Shown here: positions 34,371 to 45,922 of the stretch, piece by piece | How the letters are laid out: the number at the start of each line of letters is the position of its first letter | Numbering within the stretch: the first letter of the stretch is position 1 | Assembly: GCA_946122785.1 (NCBI GenBank) | Contig: CAMGYJ010000002.1 | Coordinates: forward strand, 9,608,339 to 9,672,338 | Direction: 5' to 3' | Length of the DNA: 64,000 nucleotides | Source: Linum tenue | Lineage: Eukaryota > Streptophyta > Magnoliopsida > Malpighiales > Linaceae | Made by a program: the position numbers and the translations under genes | The notes under the pieces: generated by a model | Database searches by the model: none | Told to the model about the DNA's origin: nothing | Seen by the model: only the letters and a program-made list of their open reading frames with translations

Positions 34371-35921
34371 GGCTTGAGTTCAAGTCCGTAAGTCTCATTC
34401 CTTAAAGAGAATCTTAAAGCCTTCCTATTGGTTGATAGTGGATTAGGTAGTTAAAGTGGGTTAGTAGTTAATAGGTAGTTAAGAGTAAATGAGGTTATGC
34501 AAATATAATTAATATTATTAATTAATGATTCTCTTTCTCTCTCCTCCCATGATTTTCTCCATGACCCTCTCTCTACATTATTATAAAAAATTCAAAATTA
34601 ATTTTATTTAATATTTAATGAAATCCGAATTTAGTAATTTTCCTTTTTTAAAATGGAAATTTTAAATTTTAAATATATGGCCTCTCTCACATCTTGGCAA
34701 CTTTCAATTTAGTATCAACATTTTGTAATGACATTATCAATATTTATAATTTGAATCATCATTAGGGCTTTTCGTTGCATGGGTTTAGGATTTTTCGTTT
34801 TTAGATATTCGTTTATGTTATTATTAATGTTGTTCGACAGGTTTTTTAATAATGTTACGTGGCATTATTAACTTTTTATGTTTTGTTTTGTTTTGTTTGT
34901 AACATTAGCAAAAGTGAAATTGTGTTTTCATTTGTTGGTACTTGAAGTTCATTTACTATTACATCGTATTATCAATTTGGTTCGCAATGATTTATAATCA
35001 TTTGAAGTGCTATTATCAATATTTTTTGCAAGCACAATACAACAATTAGCAACAATTTATTTCATTGATTTGTATTATTAACATTTTTCCGTGTATGTTT
35101 GTAACTTTGTCAAATGTCATTATCAAGAAGCATACTTGTTAGGTATTCGTTTGTTTATGACATTAGCAAAAGTGATTTGTGTTTAAAGATATAACTATGG
35201 TTATTAACCTTTCAGGCTAAGTTAGTAACGTAGTTTGTGTCATTATTAATGGGTGTGTATAAGCATTATCAATGTTTGAAAAAATGAGATATTAATAATA
35301 TCTAGTAAGGTACTTAACAATTAATAGTTGCTATCATTATCAAAGTTTTTGGTTGCATTATCCATTAAACACATGTTAGTTATTAATGTGTTTTAGTGCT
35401 ATTTGACATTAAACAATTAATTTGAATATTATTAATATTTTTTTATTACAAAATTTATTTCCTTATCAGTGACTTGCTCATTTGTTATTAATGCTTTTTA
35501 ATATCTTTATTAAAAGCTTGATGTCATTTTATAATGTTGAAGTCGGACATTATTATATTTATGTTTTGTGTTTATTTTCAACGAAATACTTTTCATTATC
35601 AATGCTTTATTGTATTGTTATTAAAAGTTTGGTGTTGAGGCGTGAATGTTGGTTTGCTTGAGCTAATATTTTTCTTGACAATGTTTGTTTAACTGAATTT
35701 CCTTTTCATTGTAGTGGAGAGAGAGGGTTATGGAGAAGATCAAAGGAGAGAGAGAAAGAGAATCATTAATGAGTTATTTTAATTATATTTTTATAATATC
35801 TTATTTATTCAAACTAAATATTAACTACTAACCATCATTAACTACCTAATCTAGTATCAGCCAATAAAAATAGTTTAAGAACCTCCTTAAGCAATGAGGC
35901 TTAAGGACTGGATCCAACCCG
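34371..35921. mobile_element. Mutator-like non-autonomous element with exact 9-bp duplication
   Basis: Long degenerate inverted ends (about 110 bp) start GGCTTGAGTTCAAGTCC on the left and CGGGTTGGATCCAGTCC on the right (reverse complement). They continue through TAAG(T/C)CTCATT and GATTAGGTAGTTAA. Exact flanks GGATTTTTT lie at 34362-34370 and 35922-35930. The interior has no ORF but many (A)TTATCAA / TTATTAA words after T(T)G or ACAT steps. Confidence 0.85.
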
Positions 35922-35930
35922 GGATTTTTT

Positions 35931-36418
35931 TGGTGTGAATGGAAATGAAAGAGAAATGAGTCAAGAGAAACTCTTGAAATACCCTATTAGTTATATGGGG
36001 AAGGGGGTCTTGTATTCGGTCAATTGATTTGATTAAATCTTTTGGTAATTGCTCATATTGGTTTGTATAACCAACCAGACCAAATTTATTTGAATCAAAC
36101 TGATGTGCCGGCTGGAGTGAACCAAGCGGTCCAACTATCATGGGCCGAACCGATGCAATGGTTTATAATTTTAAAACAAACCAATACGTTTGTTGGGGTG
36201 TAACATCCCTTCACACACATCCCTTCATTTTCTATAAATAGCACCAACCCTCTCTGTTTTCATACATGAGTTTTCCTACAAGGTTTTTTTCGGCCGAAAG
36301 AAAGAAAATGTGTTTTTTTCTTCTTAGTTTCATTTTTCCTCTCTACAAAAAAATAAAAGAAAATAGAGTCGTGTGACACTCTCGCCGTTCGTTGCGTTCG
36401 ATGGTTTCTGGGGTTTCA
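35931..36418. other. LTR-like or promoter-like region, unassigned
   Basis: Contains CTATAAATAGCACC near 36230 followed by pyrimidine-rich sequence, like the U3/R border of an LTR. No partner repeat was found. The same stretch resumes at 37144 after a MITE. Confidence 0.3.
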
Positions 36419-36426
36419 AGTACCGG

Positions 36427-37135
36427 TAGGGTTGGAAAAATAGACCAGACCGTCAGAAAAACCGTGGTACAAACCGTATCGCACTGTTTGGTCCGGACCG
36501 TAGACCGTGAAGTATGGTCTAGTCTGGTCCATGGTCTATATTATTTCATGATTTGATCTCTTGGTCTGGTCTGGTCTAGACCACGGTTTAGCGGACCAAA
36601 CCGTGGACCCAACTGACTTGTCAATATGTGTTAACAGCCCATTCGACCAGTCTCCAAACTCCCACAACGACACCCAAGTCTCAACCTTAATTTTGTGAAT
36701 CGCTTCCCTCCTTCATTCACAACCACATTTAACCAGAGAGTAGAGATAATCGTGTCTCCATATGACATTATGTTAATGTTTATGACGTTATGGTGCAAGC
36801 TGGGATGCTTTTACTTTGTATCTTTGTTATGCACTAAGATTTAGAGTATCAAAATTATTCATGCATGTTAGGATTAATGTTTTAAGGCAAATAACAATTA
36901 TTTTTCTTGGTTATTGGTTTAATTTTTTGTGTGGTTGACTAAACAAATTATTCATTTTTCGTTGAGTGTGGTCTATCCGGACTAGACCAGACCGAACCAG
37001 ACCGCACAGGCGTGGTCTGGACCGGACCGTATAGTCTGTGGTCCGGTCTGTGGTCTATACTTTAGCATCTCGGTCTGGACCATAGACCGTATATATGGTC
37101 TGGTCTGGACCAGACTGCACCATTTCCCAGCCCTA
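36427..37135. mobile_element. hAT-type MITE with exact 8-bp duplication (GGTCTGGTC words)
   Basis: Ends TAGGGTTGGAAA and TTTCCCAGCCCTA; exact flanks AGTACCGG at 36419-36426 and 37136-37143. Subterminal regions are dense in GGTCTGGTC / GGTCCGGACC words. Confidence 0.9.
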
Positions 37136-37143
37136 AGTACCGG

Positions 37144-37668
37144 TACGCCAGAAAAGGTACGTCCGTTCTATCCCGGGAGGAATAGTTCCATAACCTTGGG
37201 TACCATAGAGGGGGAACTAAATTCCTTAAAGAGAAATAGTGAATTCTATTGGCTCGGACGGTGTTTATGCATGAGTCATGATTTCTTCTGCTTAACCTTT
37301 TGTCACTTTGTTTTTTATTTATGTATGTGACTTGTTTTACAAGAAAATATGGTATACTTAAACAATGTCCTCAACAATCTTAAGGAATTTATGTTGGAAT
37401 TGAATGAAAAATGAATAGCTTTGAAAGCTATAAGTCTCAAAGGAAAAACTACTACATTGCTAGTTTTACTCTTATGATGTGTATAAGAATAGGATCCTCT
37501 CTCCTAAGGGCATGCCCCTTGAGGTGACCCACTTTTGTGGGCGAGGGTGGACCTAACGGACCACCACACACACGCGTGTGCGCCGTCCGTCCGAAATTAA
37601 TTATGACTTGATTATCTTGTATCCTTAACAAATACGAAGACAATCTTTAAAAGGAATATTCGAAGGAT
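37144..37668. other. Unassigned sequence left of a Copia
   Basis: Continues the region interrupted at 36419. I see no gene. A short GC-rich CACACACACGCGTGTGCG palindromic stretch lies near 37564. Confidence 0.3.
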
Positions 37669-37673
37669 AATTA

Positions 37674-38038
37674 TGTTAGGAATTATCTTATAAATTCATT
37701 TTAATTAAGGAAGTAATTATCTTTCTTAATTAATCTGACTTATTCCCCAAGTAAGAGGGTATATATTCCTAGGGGTTCGGCTCCTATAAATAGCCGTCTC
37801 ACCAGCCGCTCTAAACACACAACAACGAGCAGAAACACAATAGAGAGTGTTCAGAGAGCTTCGGTTTTCGCACAAAACGCCGACCATTCGAGGAGCTGTT
37901 TTATCTTGGAGACGACTGGATGATAGTCTGCCGTGCGCATCGAGGGCAGTGTCGCGAACGTTTTAAAGAAAGCGACCTAGTCAGCGACTCAGCTCCAGAT
38001 TCGGTAACCTCGTTCTTGTTGTTGTTCCGTTCCTAACA
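37674..38038 (+). repeat. 5' LTR of the decayed Copia
   Basis: 365 bp starting TGTTAGGAA and ending TTCCTAACA, a 9-bp perfect inverted terminal match. Has a CTATAAATAGCC TATA box near 37782. Confidence 0.8.
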
Positions 38039-38081
38039 ATTTTAAGACGTTCGACTGCTGCTATGTCGACTGAATAAAACA

Positions 38082-40078
38082 ACATGGTCGAATCTGGTGC
38101 TGTCGATATCAAGCCACCCTTCCGCTTCGTGGGAGTCAACTTCCGTCGCTGGAGACAAAAGATGGAGTTCTACCTGACGACCAAGAAGTTGACACACTGC
38201 CTCACCAGCATGCCCGTCGAGCTGCCGGAAGAAGCGACCGATGAGGAGAGGGCTGCTTCTGCTAAGGAAAGGGAGCATGACTTCCTGTGCAAGAACTACA
38301 TCCTCAACGGCTTGGCAGATGATCTCTACCACTACTATGCGGACAACAAGAACATCGCAATGATGGTCTGGGATGCGCTCCAAAAGAAGTACGACACAGA
38401 TGAGGCTGGAACTAAGAAGTATGCTGTCAGTCGCTACCTACGCTACCAGATGGTGGATGACAAGTCCGTCAAAGTTAAATCCCACGAACTTTAGAAAATA
38501 GCTCATGAGATCGTTTCTGAAGGTATGCCTCTGAATGATCAGTTTCAAGTTGCTTGCATTATTGATAAGCTGCCCCCTTCGTGGAAAGATTTTAAGAATA
38601 TGCTTAGACATAAAACTAAAGAATTTTCACTGGAAAGCTTGATTACTCGCCTAAGGATTGAGGAAGATTCCCACAAGCAGGATATGAAAGAAGAGGTGAT
38701 GGTCGTCACTGCTAAACGACCCACCCATAGAGCTCTTAAACCTAACCAGAAAGGTTTCAAGAGTAAGAACCAGCAGGTCCGCCCCCACCAAAATGGTGCC
38801 TCTCGAGGTAACCAAAGGGTCATGGCCCAAACCTCTAAGAATGACCCACCGTTTATCTGCTATAACTGCGGTAAACCAGGTCATATGGCAAAAAAAATCC
38901 GAAACAAGCATAACCCTGCTGCTGCGGCCAGGGTTAACTTGGTAGAAGAGGACTTGGTATCCATGATCACGAATATGATCGCTGAAGTCAACCTCACCGG
39001 TGACTCATAAGGATGGTGGCTGGATACAGGTGCATCGAAGCATGTATGCAATAATCGTGCTATGTTTAAAACATACACAGAAGTAGGGCTGGGCATGCGG
39101 GCGGATCATCCGCGGATTTGGGCCGACCCACCCGCATTTGACTCGAATTTCGTTAAGTGGGTGGGTGACGGGTTGCGCTGGGAGCCATCCGCCGGGTGGT
39201 GGGTGGGTTGTGGGTGAGTGTGCGGATGACCCGCTCAACCCAACATCAAAAAGATCAAAGTCGTTGGCGCTAGAGAGAGGAGAGTGGAGATGTTAGATAT
39301 AAACTCGGACTGCTCATGGAATTTGAACCTCAAAGCCAACCTTCCAAATAGAGATCCCCTCTTCTTCCCTTTACTTTTTCCTCTAATTCTTGTGCCTAGA
39401 TCACCGCTCTTTCCTTTGTGAAATTATTTTCCTTAGTTCTTTGCACCTAATAATCATCACAATCTGTAGAAAACTCTTTCATAATAGAATTTCTATCCAA
39501 TTTAAGAACTAATTCGACATTTTTCGCCCTATTTCAACTTCTTGTTTCCCTCGATGATTCTCTTCACCTATTATCATGTCAAGTTGACTCCTTTATATTA
39601 TATACATTGTGATGTGGGTGAACCCACAAATCCACCCGCATCATCCACCATCCGCCCGACCCAACCCGAGACTAAATGTGGGTGGGTGGTGGGTTAAAAA
39701 TTATCAACCCGTTTAAGCGCGGGTGGGTGCATGTTATGGTCAAAATCCACCCGACCCACTCAATGCCCACCCCTACACAGAAGCACCTGCTGACAAAAAA
39801 GTGTTGCAAGGACTACCCACACCTCTAAGAAGAAGATGGTTCTCAAGGATGTGTTGCACACTCCAGAGATAAGAAAGAATCTTGTTTCGGGATATCTTCT
39901 TAATAAGGCTGGGTTTAATCAATCTTTTGGGCTAGACTTGTATACCCTTACTAAGAATGGGACTTGTGTGGGAAAGGGATATGCATGTAAAGGGATGTTC
40001 AAGTTGAATGTCGAAATTAATAAGATGAATTCTTCAGTTTACATTCTTCAGTTTACATTCTTCAGTTTACATGTTTAA
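38082..40078 (+). pseudogene. Copia gag and protease remnant
   Basis: Gag begins MVESGAVDIKPPFRFVGVNF and runs with one in-frame TAG at about 38492. The knuckle CYNCGKPGHMAKKIRN has Ile where the third Cys should be. A stop occurs before WWLDTGASKHVC, the protease active site. A 692-bp hAT then splits the frame after TYTEA. The frame resumes as MVLKDVLHTPEIRKNLVSGY and ends at a three-fold ATTCTTCAGTTTAC repeat (about 40034-40070) next to the 3' LTR. Dead copy. Confidence 0.85.
39084..39775. mobile_element. hAT-type MITE inside the Copia, exact 8-bp duplication
   Basis: Ends TAGGGCTGGGCAT and ATGCCCACCCCTA; exact flanks CACAGAAG at 39076-39083 and 39776-39783. Subterminal regions are full of GGGTGGGTGG / CCCGACCC words. 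Confidence 0.92.
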
Positions 40079-40413
40079 TTAATGAAGTAATTATCTTTCT
40101 TAATTAATCTGACTTATTCCCTAAGTAAAGAGGGTATATTCCTAGGGGTTCGGCTCATATAAATAGTCGCCTCCCCAGCCACTCTAAACACACCACAACG
40201 AGCAGAATCACAATATACAGAGTGTTCAGAGAGCTCCGGTTTTCGCACAAAATCGCCGAGCATTCAAGGAGTTGTTTTATCCTGGAGACGACCGGTTGAT
40301 AGTCTGTCGTGCGCATTGAGAGCAGTGCCGCGAACGTCTTAAAGAAAGCGACATAGTCAGCGACTCGGCTCTAAATTCGGTAATCTCATTCTGTTGTTGT
40401 TCTGTTCCTAACA
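40069..40413 (+). repeat. 3' LTR of the decayed Copia
   Basis: Aligns to 37674-38038 with many substitutions and a missing segment near its left end; ends TTCCTAACA. Confidence 0.8.
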
Positions 40414-40418
40414 ATTTA

Positions 40419-40886
40419 TTTTTTGGTGATTATTCCCGTATACTGTTTAGTTAATCTGAGAGCAACCTTCGGTTTCTGTTCATGGAACTTTGCATTCGAT
40501 GGTTCTGAACTTCTTTGTTCATGTAACCGCCATTAGTGAAATTGGTACACGAGTCATTGAGGTTTGTCAAGGAAGAAACAAAATCTCGGTTCCAGTAGGG
40601 AAAATGTAATATACATAGTTCTCTTGTCCCTGTTTGTATATGTGGCTGCTTTAGACAAAAATTGCAGTATGGATATAGCATATATTGCATTAGACTGACT
40701 GTTGATTCCCGGTTACATATGGATCGATGGTTTTGGTAACTTTCTGTCCCTGGATAAAATTATTTTACCAAATTTGGTTTCAATTTGTTGATTTGTGTTT
40801 CGGTATCTCATCATATAATCATCAATATATATATAGTAGGCTCGGTATATATCTTGCTATATATAATTGTTCGTTGTGTATGTATG
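40419..40886. other. Unassigned region between retroelements
   Basis: AT-rich intron-like DNA. Together with 41507-42029 it may be one stretch split by the solo LTR. I see no gene. Confidence 0.3.
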
Positions 40887-40891
40887 TATAT

Positions 40892-41501
40892 TGTTGGGCA
40901 TGTGACTCGGACCTCCCCGCGCCAAGGAAACACGTCGCCATTACCCTCGATGCGGTCAGACACGTCAGAGCGCGACATGACCGACATCGTCCCAGCGTGA
41001 AGCCCTCGCGCGCGGCAAAGGCGAAGGCTATGCATGCAAGTGAAGAGATCAAGCGTAAACCAAACCAAGGAGCCGCAGAAAGCGTCATTGTGCTTCCCGA
41101 GGGAGAGTCACATCAGTCACGTCAGGGCCCCACATATAGTCATAGTTTACCTATGTAGAGGTGTGGCTTAAATCCCTGACATGTCCTAGGTAGAGGAGTG
41201 GCCTAAATCCCTGACATGTCAGTGGTCATGTCGCCGTACCATTATGTAATCCACTCATGTAATCTACCCACTCACCCACCACCATGTAGCCTATAAATAT
41301 GACATTTACTCCGGTGGGTGAGGGGATCGATTTTTTGGAGACTCTATCCCTACAATCATCAACTTCTCTCTCTAAGACTCTGTTCTCCCAACCTTGTTCT
41401 TCCCTACCTCCGTTTCTTCAGTCCATACTCAATTCCCACCATTCACTCTCCTTGATCATTCTCCCTCGAGCCTCACTCCTACACTCAGTTAGGTTCAAAC
41501 A
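40892..41501 (+). mobile_element. Probable solo LTR
   Basis: 610 bp beginning TGTTGGGCATGTG and ending GTTCAAACA, with a CCTATAAATATGAC TATA box (about 41290) followed by a pyrimidine-rich leader, as in Gypsy-type LTRs. TATAT flanks both sides, but this lies in TA-rich DNA, so the duplication is weak evidence. Confidence 0.55.
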
Positions 41502-42029
41502 TATATATATATATATTTTGCTGTTGGTTTGTAGGAACAATTGTCTGGATATATTGCACTGATCGGGTGAAAGTATGACGAAGTTTTGGCATATTACCAT
41601 GCAATCTGTTCGTCACAATGATTTGAAACTGGCCGCGTGGTTGGTTCTAGGAAAAGGAGTAGAAGCACTCCATCGGTTCATGTTCTGATCATGTAAGTAT
41701 CCAGAGGACCTCTTATTTATATAAGCATGGATGATATATATTGGTTCATATGTTCGCTGTGTATATGTGTGACTAACGATTTGGCATGGACTAGTTGTCA
41801 TTGGTTGATTACATGGATTGATAATTAATTAATCAGTTTTGTCATGTTTGCATCGTATACTTTCCAGAAGTTACACTGCATTGGTTGTGAGATACAGTTT
41901 ACATGCTTATACTTCTCTTTGCAAGAATTGAGATTGAATATCTAAATGTGTATATATGTTTTCCAATGAAGTTTTGCTTAGATTTTCTGTCGCATAGCAA
42001 TGAATCAGACAGGGCTAACGTGGATTGAA

Positions 42030-43700
42030 ATCTGCTTACCATCCCCAAGAGAGAAGGTAGATTGGGACTTAAGGACCTTACTGTTTGGAACGTTGTATCT
42101 GCAGGGAAGTTGATCTGGCTTCTCTTAATACAAGGTGGGTCGTTCTGGGTAGCATGGGCCTACAAATACAAACTTAATGAGAGACGTTTCTGGGATTTGA
42201 AAGAAACTCAAAGTGGCTCCTGGATCTGGAAGAAGGTACTTAAAGTTCATCCATGGTTTTATTAGAGATTGATCGAAGAGGCACAGGGAGAAGTATCCTG
42301 GGAAGGCAAGATTATGGTGAAATATAAAATTATAGTGTTGTGGAATTTCTTGCGAAGTAAGCAGCCTGTTGTGTCTTGCTGGTGTCTATTGTGGGCAAAG
42401 TTTTCTATTCCTAGTAATCGATTTCTTTCCTGGCTTGTCATTAAGGATATATAGGATTGTGACTCGAGATAAATTAATTAGATGGGTAGAACTGTGGATC
42501 CTAGATGTGTTCTCTGCTCTAGGGGGGTCTGAATCCAGAGGGCACTTGTTCTTTGATTGTGATTATACGAGGAGAGTGGCGAATGTTGTTTTGCAGGGTT
42601 GTCATATGCCAGTTGATTATACTTGGAATGTTTGGTTTGGAGCTGCTATTGATATGTTGAAGGCTACTTCCTAGTAGGGATGGCAACAAAACCCAAACCC
42701 ACGGGTACCCTACCCGACCCAACCCGGTCACCGCGGATAAAACCCGTGTTGACGCGTTTTGCGTCGAGTTTGGGTTTCAACCAGTTCACTATTCACAGGG
42801 TTGGGTCTGGGTTTAGCTATACCCGTCCCATGGGTACCCGCCCACACCCATATAATTAATTTTCTCGGTATATTTAATATTCTAAGCAACTAATCTTCTT
42901 TATGTTTTTGTGGAGACATGTCTAATTTTTTTATTTCTAATTGTGTAGAATGAAGTTGATATTATCGAGTGGAGAGTGAAGTAACTTAATTGACAAGGAG
43001 GAAGAAGCTTTCAATTAATTAGGTTGTTTATGGATAATTTGTGATTTGCTTCAATTTTCTTGAGATTTCTAGATTGGTGTTGAACAATTTGTATGGTTAA
43101 TTTGTGATTTGCTTGAATTTTCTAGAATGGTGTTTTATATATGGATAATTTGTATTGAGAGATTGATATTTGACTTTTATTTTGATAGGAACTTGTTATT
43201 GTAAATTTCTTACGACAAAAACCCCATGGGTACCCATGAACCCGCGGGTACCCAACGGGTTGGGCTGGGTTTGAGTTTTCCAAACCCAGTTGGTTTTACC
43301 CGGGGTTTTTTTCACGAATAAACCCATGCGTTTGATTTTGGGTTTGGCAAAACCCGACCCAACCCGACCCATTGCCATCCCTACTCCACAGGGACAATTT
43401 ATCGGCTTCTGTTGGTGTTGGTTGCTAGCTGCAATCTGGCGGGAAAGGTGTTGCAGGAATTTTGGAATCAAGTTGACTTCTGCTGAGAAGCTTATTGATG
43501 CTTTTAGGTCTGATGTTTTTCTTTACGGAGTTGGTAGGCCAGAGTTTGCTGCTGCTTTTTCTTTTCTTCATGTTTTAGCAATTGGGTGATTCAGTTGTGT
43601 AGGCGACTAGGCGTGGGAGATAACAATTACTATGTAGGTGGTGGGATTCACCAAACTTGTATTTTTCGATTCTTGCTTGGTCCAGTTGAGCTTAATGAAA
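42030..43700 (+). mobile_element. LINE C-terminal fragment split by a hAT
   Basis: Reads WIEICLPSP, GLKDLTVWNVVSAGKLIW, FWVAWAYKYKLNERRFWD, then GHLFFDCDYTRRVANVVLQG (zf-RVT Cys/His region). After the 709-bp hAT it resumes as CWCWLLAAIWRERCCRNFG and SAEKLIDAFRSDV. Frame errors and stops make it a pseudogene. It corresponds to the same protein region as the inverted piece at 25700-26440. Confidence 0.82.
42675..43383. mobile_element. hAT-type MITE inside a LINE
   Basis: Ends TAGGGATGGCAA and TTGCCATCCCTA (perfect 12-bp inverted match). Subterminal regions are packed with ACCCGACCC / GGGTTGGG words. Flanks CTTCCTAG and CTCCACAG match at 5 of 8. Confidence 0.85.
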
Positions 43701-43711
43701 TTCAGAGCTTA

Positions 43712-44062
43712 TCAGAGTAAAAATACGGTACGAGAAAGTTACATATAAAATATATATAGGTATATCACTTCGTCTCTAAGTTAATGTTACATTTAATAGT
43801 ACGTTAATAGTCATAAAAGTATAAAAATAATTAGTTTAATAATAAATATATATAAATAATAGTAAATTTAATAATTTAATTCATTAAATATGGATATTAA
43901 ATGTGTTATACGAATTTTATACGTGTTTAGTATGGGAATCATCAAATGAACGGCAAAAAATGAAACGACTTTACAATAATACTGATACAGAAGTTATAAA
44001 CGGATAAAATACGTACGAGGTCATATATGTGTATTAAACGGAGTATTTACTAACTATGCTTA
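43712..44062. mobile_element. MITE, second copy of the CATAGTTAGTAAA family
   Basis: Closely similar along its length to 25950-26299, e.g. ATTTAATTCATTAAATATGG, TACGAATTTTATACGTG and TATTAAACGGAGTATTTAC. The left end is altered (CAGAGTAAAAATACGG), so its target duplication is not clean. Confidence 0.8.
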
Positions 44063-44521
44063 TAAAAATTTGGTTTCATAACTCGAGTTGTTTAGAAAGA
44101 TCAGTGTATGGATCTTAACCACTTCACGCACTTTCAAACGAAAGCCAATTTATATATGGATTTGAAGTTTGCACAGAACTATCATATTATGTGCTTGAAT
44201 CAACTATTAATATTGACAGTTGCAAAGATTTGAACACACAACCATGTGGTCAAACCAACTTTGGTTTCATATAATTTACCAGGTGTCGTGTCGGCGGCAA
44301 CTTAAAAGCTGGATTTTTTTCTGTTTAACCGTTTCTTGGCTTATTGGGCGGACGAAAGATTCGCCCGTCTAGACATGTCGACTGCTAGCTTGTCTCATTT
44401 TGCCATGTAAATGTATATACATACATCTATCTGCTCGCCTTAATTTGCAAGTAAGAACAATGGGGAAATGCACTTCGCTAGTGATGATGAAATCCGCCGT
44501 TATAGGAGTAATGTTAGCGGC

Positions 44522-44846
44522 TAACAAAGGGGATGGATGATTCATCTTGCAGCCTTGCTTTCAAGAGGATTGGAGGCTCTGATGCTGACGAAGAACAGAT
44601 GAAGGATGCAGAGCCTCATACGGCGACGTTTACAAAGAGACAGAACAAAGTGAAGTGCATTGTTTTGGCTAATGGTCTTTGTTCTGGTTTTACTGTATAG
44701 TTTACACTGTGTATAGCTCTTATAGGTTTATTTCATTTGTTAGTTGTAGTTACCGTTAAGTGTAATTAGTTGAATGTATATAAGCTGCTTCAGAATCAAT
44801 GGAGAGCTCTAACGAGCAATTTCCCCCAATTCTCTGATTCTTCTCA
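44522..44846 (+). repeat. 5' LTR of the Copia at 44522-50889
   Basis: Begins TAACAAAGGGG and ends TTCTCA; contains GTATATAAGCTGCTTC (TATA) near 44777. Partner at 50564-50889. Confidence 0.88.
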
Positions 44847-44859
44847 TGGTATTAGAGCC
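44847..44859 (+). other. Primer binding site
   Basis: TGGTATTAGAGCC directly after the 5' LTR, one change from the common initiator-tRNA complement. Confidence 0.85.
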
Positions 44860-44955
44860 TGGTTGCTCTCAATACTAGGGTTTCAGTGCCTTCTTTCATT
44901 CTCCTAAACTTCATGATATGATCCCAATTGTATCAATCCACAATTCATAATTACT

Positions 44956-45860
44956 TGTCAAAGAAGTCATCTCAACTCACTTGAAGAATTCTGATTTTTG
45001 GCTAAGTGTTGAAACAGTTTCAGGTAGCCTGCTTTGGAAGCTTGTATCTCACAAATGGCTCAATGGAAATTGGAGGTCAATGGCTTGTATTAAAGATACA
45101 GTTGACATGTTTCCAATGGTATGCTTTTTGGATCCAGATGATGTCATTAAGGTGGGTTTCCAAGGCCTCAAAGTTGCTACCTCAAAACTGGAAAACTGCC
45201 AGAAAATGGCTAAGGTAGAAAACTATTTTGTGAAGCCTACGTTAGAGCTCAATTCAAGGAGCATGGATGGGATTCAAGTCAAAAGACTTCCACAACATGA
45301 AACTAGGTATATTTTTGAACAAAGAGAAGGAATTGGATGAAGAATTGGAGTTCGGAAAGGCCTTGAACGAAAGGTGTGAAGTTAGTACGAAAGCTGCCTT
45401 TTGACTGTTTTGCTGACAGCTTACTTGTGCGTCAAGAAAGGAAGTTTGTGGCCGAGTTTTACACTGTTTTTAGAGTTTTTTTACCTTAATTGTTTCCTAG
45501 TTACATTAGGTTTGTATTAGGTTTTCTTGGCTATAAATATCCTTCTATTTACGTTGTAAAAACATAAGACTTTGATTAATCGAAAAACAAACCCTTTGGT
45601 TTTGTGCAAGTTGCGACTTGTTTGAATTTGGTGGATCCCAAGCTTGTGAGCTTTGTATCGATTGAATATTCTCTTCAATCATGGTTGAGCAGCTACCCTT
45701 TTATACCATACGAGCTTTCCCCCGGTGTGGAATTGTCCGTTGGTTCCGTTTTATCCTACTTTCGCATTAAGAACGCATTGTTCTTGATTCGAGTTCAATC
45801 AATCTTCGGATTGATTGATTGCTGCGTGACTTTGGTAAAAATACACCCCCCAGGGTCGTA
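44956..45860 (+). mobile_element. Solo LTR nested in the Copia leader
   Basis: 905 bp from TGTCAAAGAAGTC to CAGGGTCGTA, flanked by exact TTACT at 44951-44955 and 45861-45865. Contains GGCTATAAATATCC (TATA) near 45532. Removing it restores a continuous Copia leader (CATAATTACTTCATCC). Its ends TG...TA are non-canonical; its family is unknown. Confidence 0.65.
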
Positions 45861-45922
45861 TTACTTCATCCCTCTTCCTTTCCTTTTCCTACCTTTCACT
45901 TTTCTTACCCTAACAAAAGACG

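Larger units (their letters stand above)
37674..40413 (+). mobile_element. Decayed, internally deleted Copia retrotransposon
   Basis: 5' LTR 37674-38038 (TGTTAGGAA...TTCCTAACA) and 3' LTR about 40069-40413 are clearly related but diverged, and the 3' copy lacks about 25 bp near its start. Both have CTATAAATAG or ATATAAATAG. Flanks AATTA and ATTTA may be a worn target duplication. Between them lie gag and the start of pol only; integrase, reverse transcriptase and RNase H are missing. A hAT (39084-39775) sits inside. The usual initiator-tRNA primer site is not visible after the 5' LTR. Confidence 0.85.

Noticed and set aside
44981..45340. 119-aa ORF as a host gene
   Set aside because: It lies inside the solo LTR nested in the Copia leader and has no recognisable domain.
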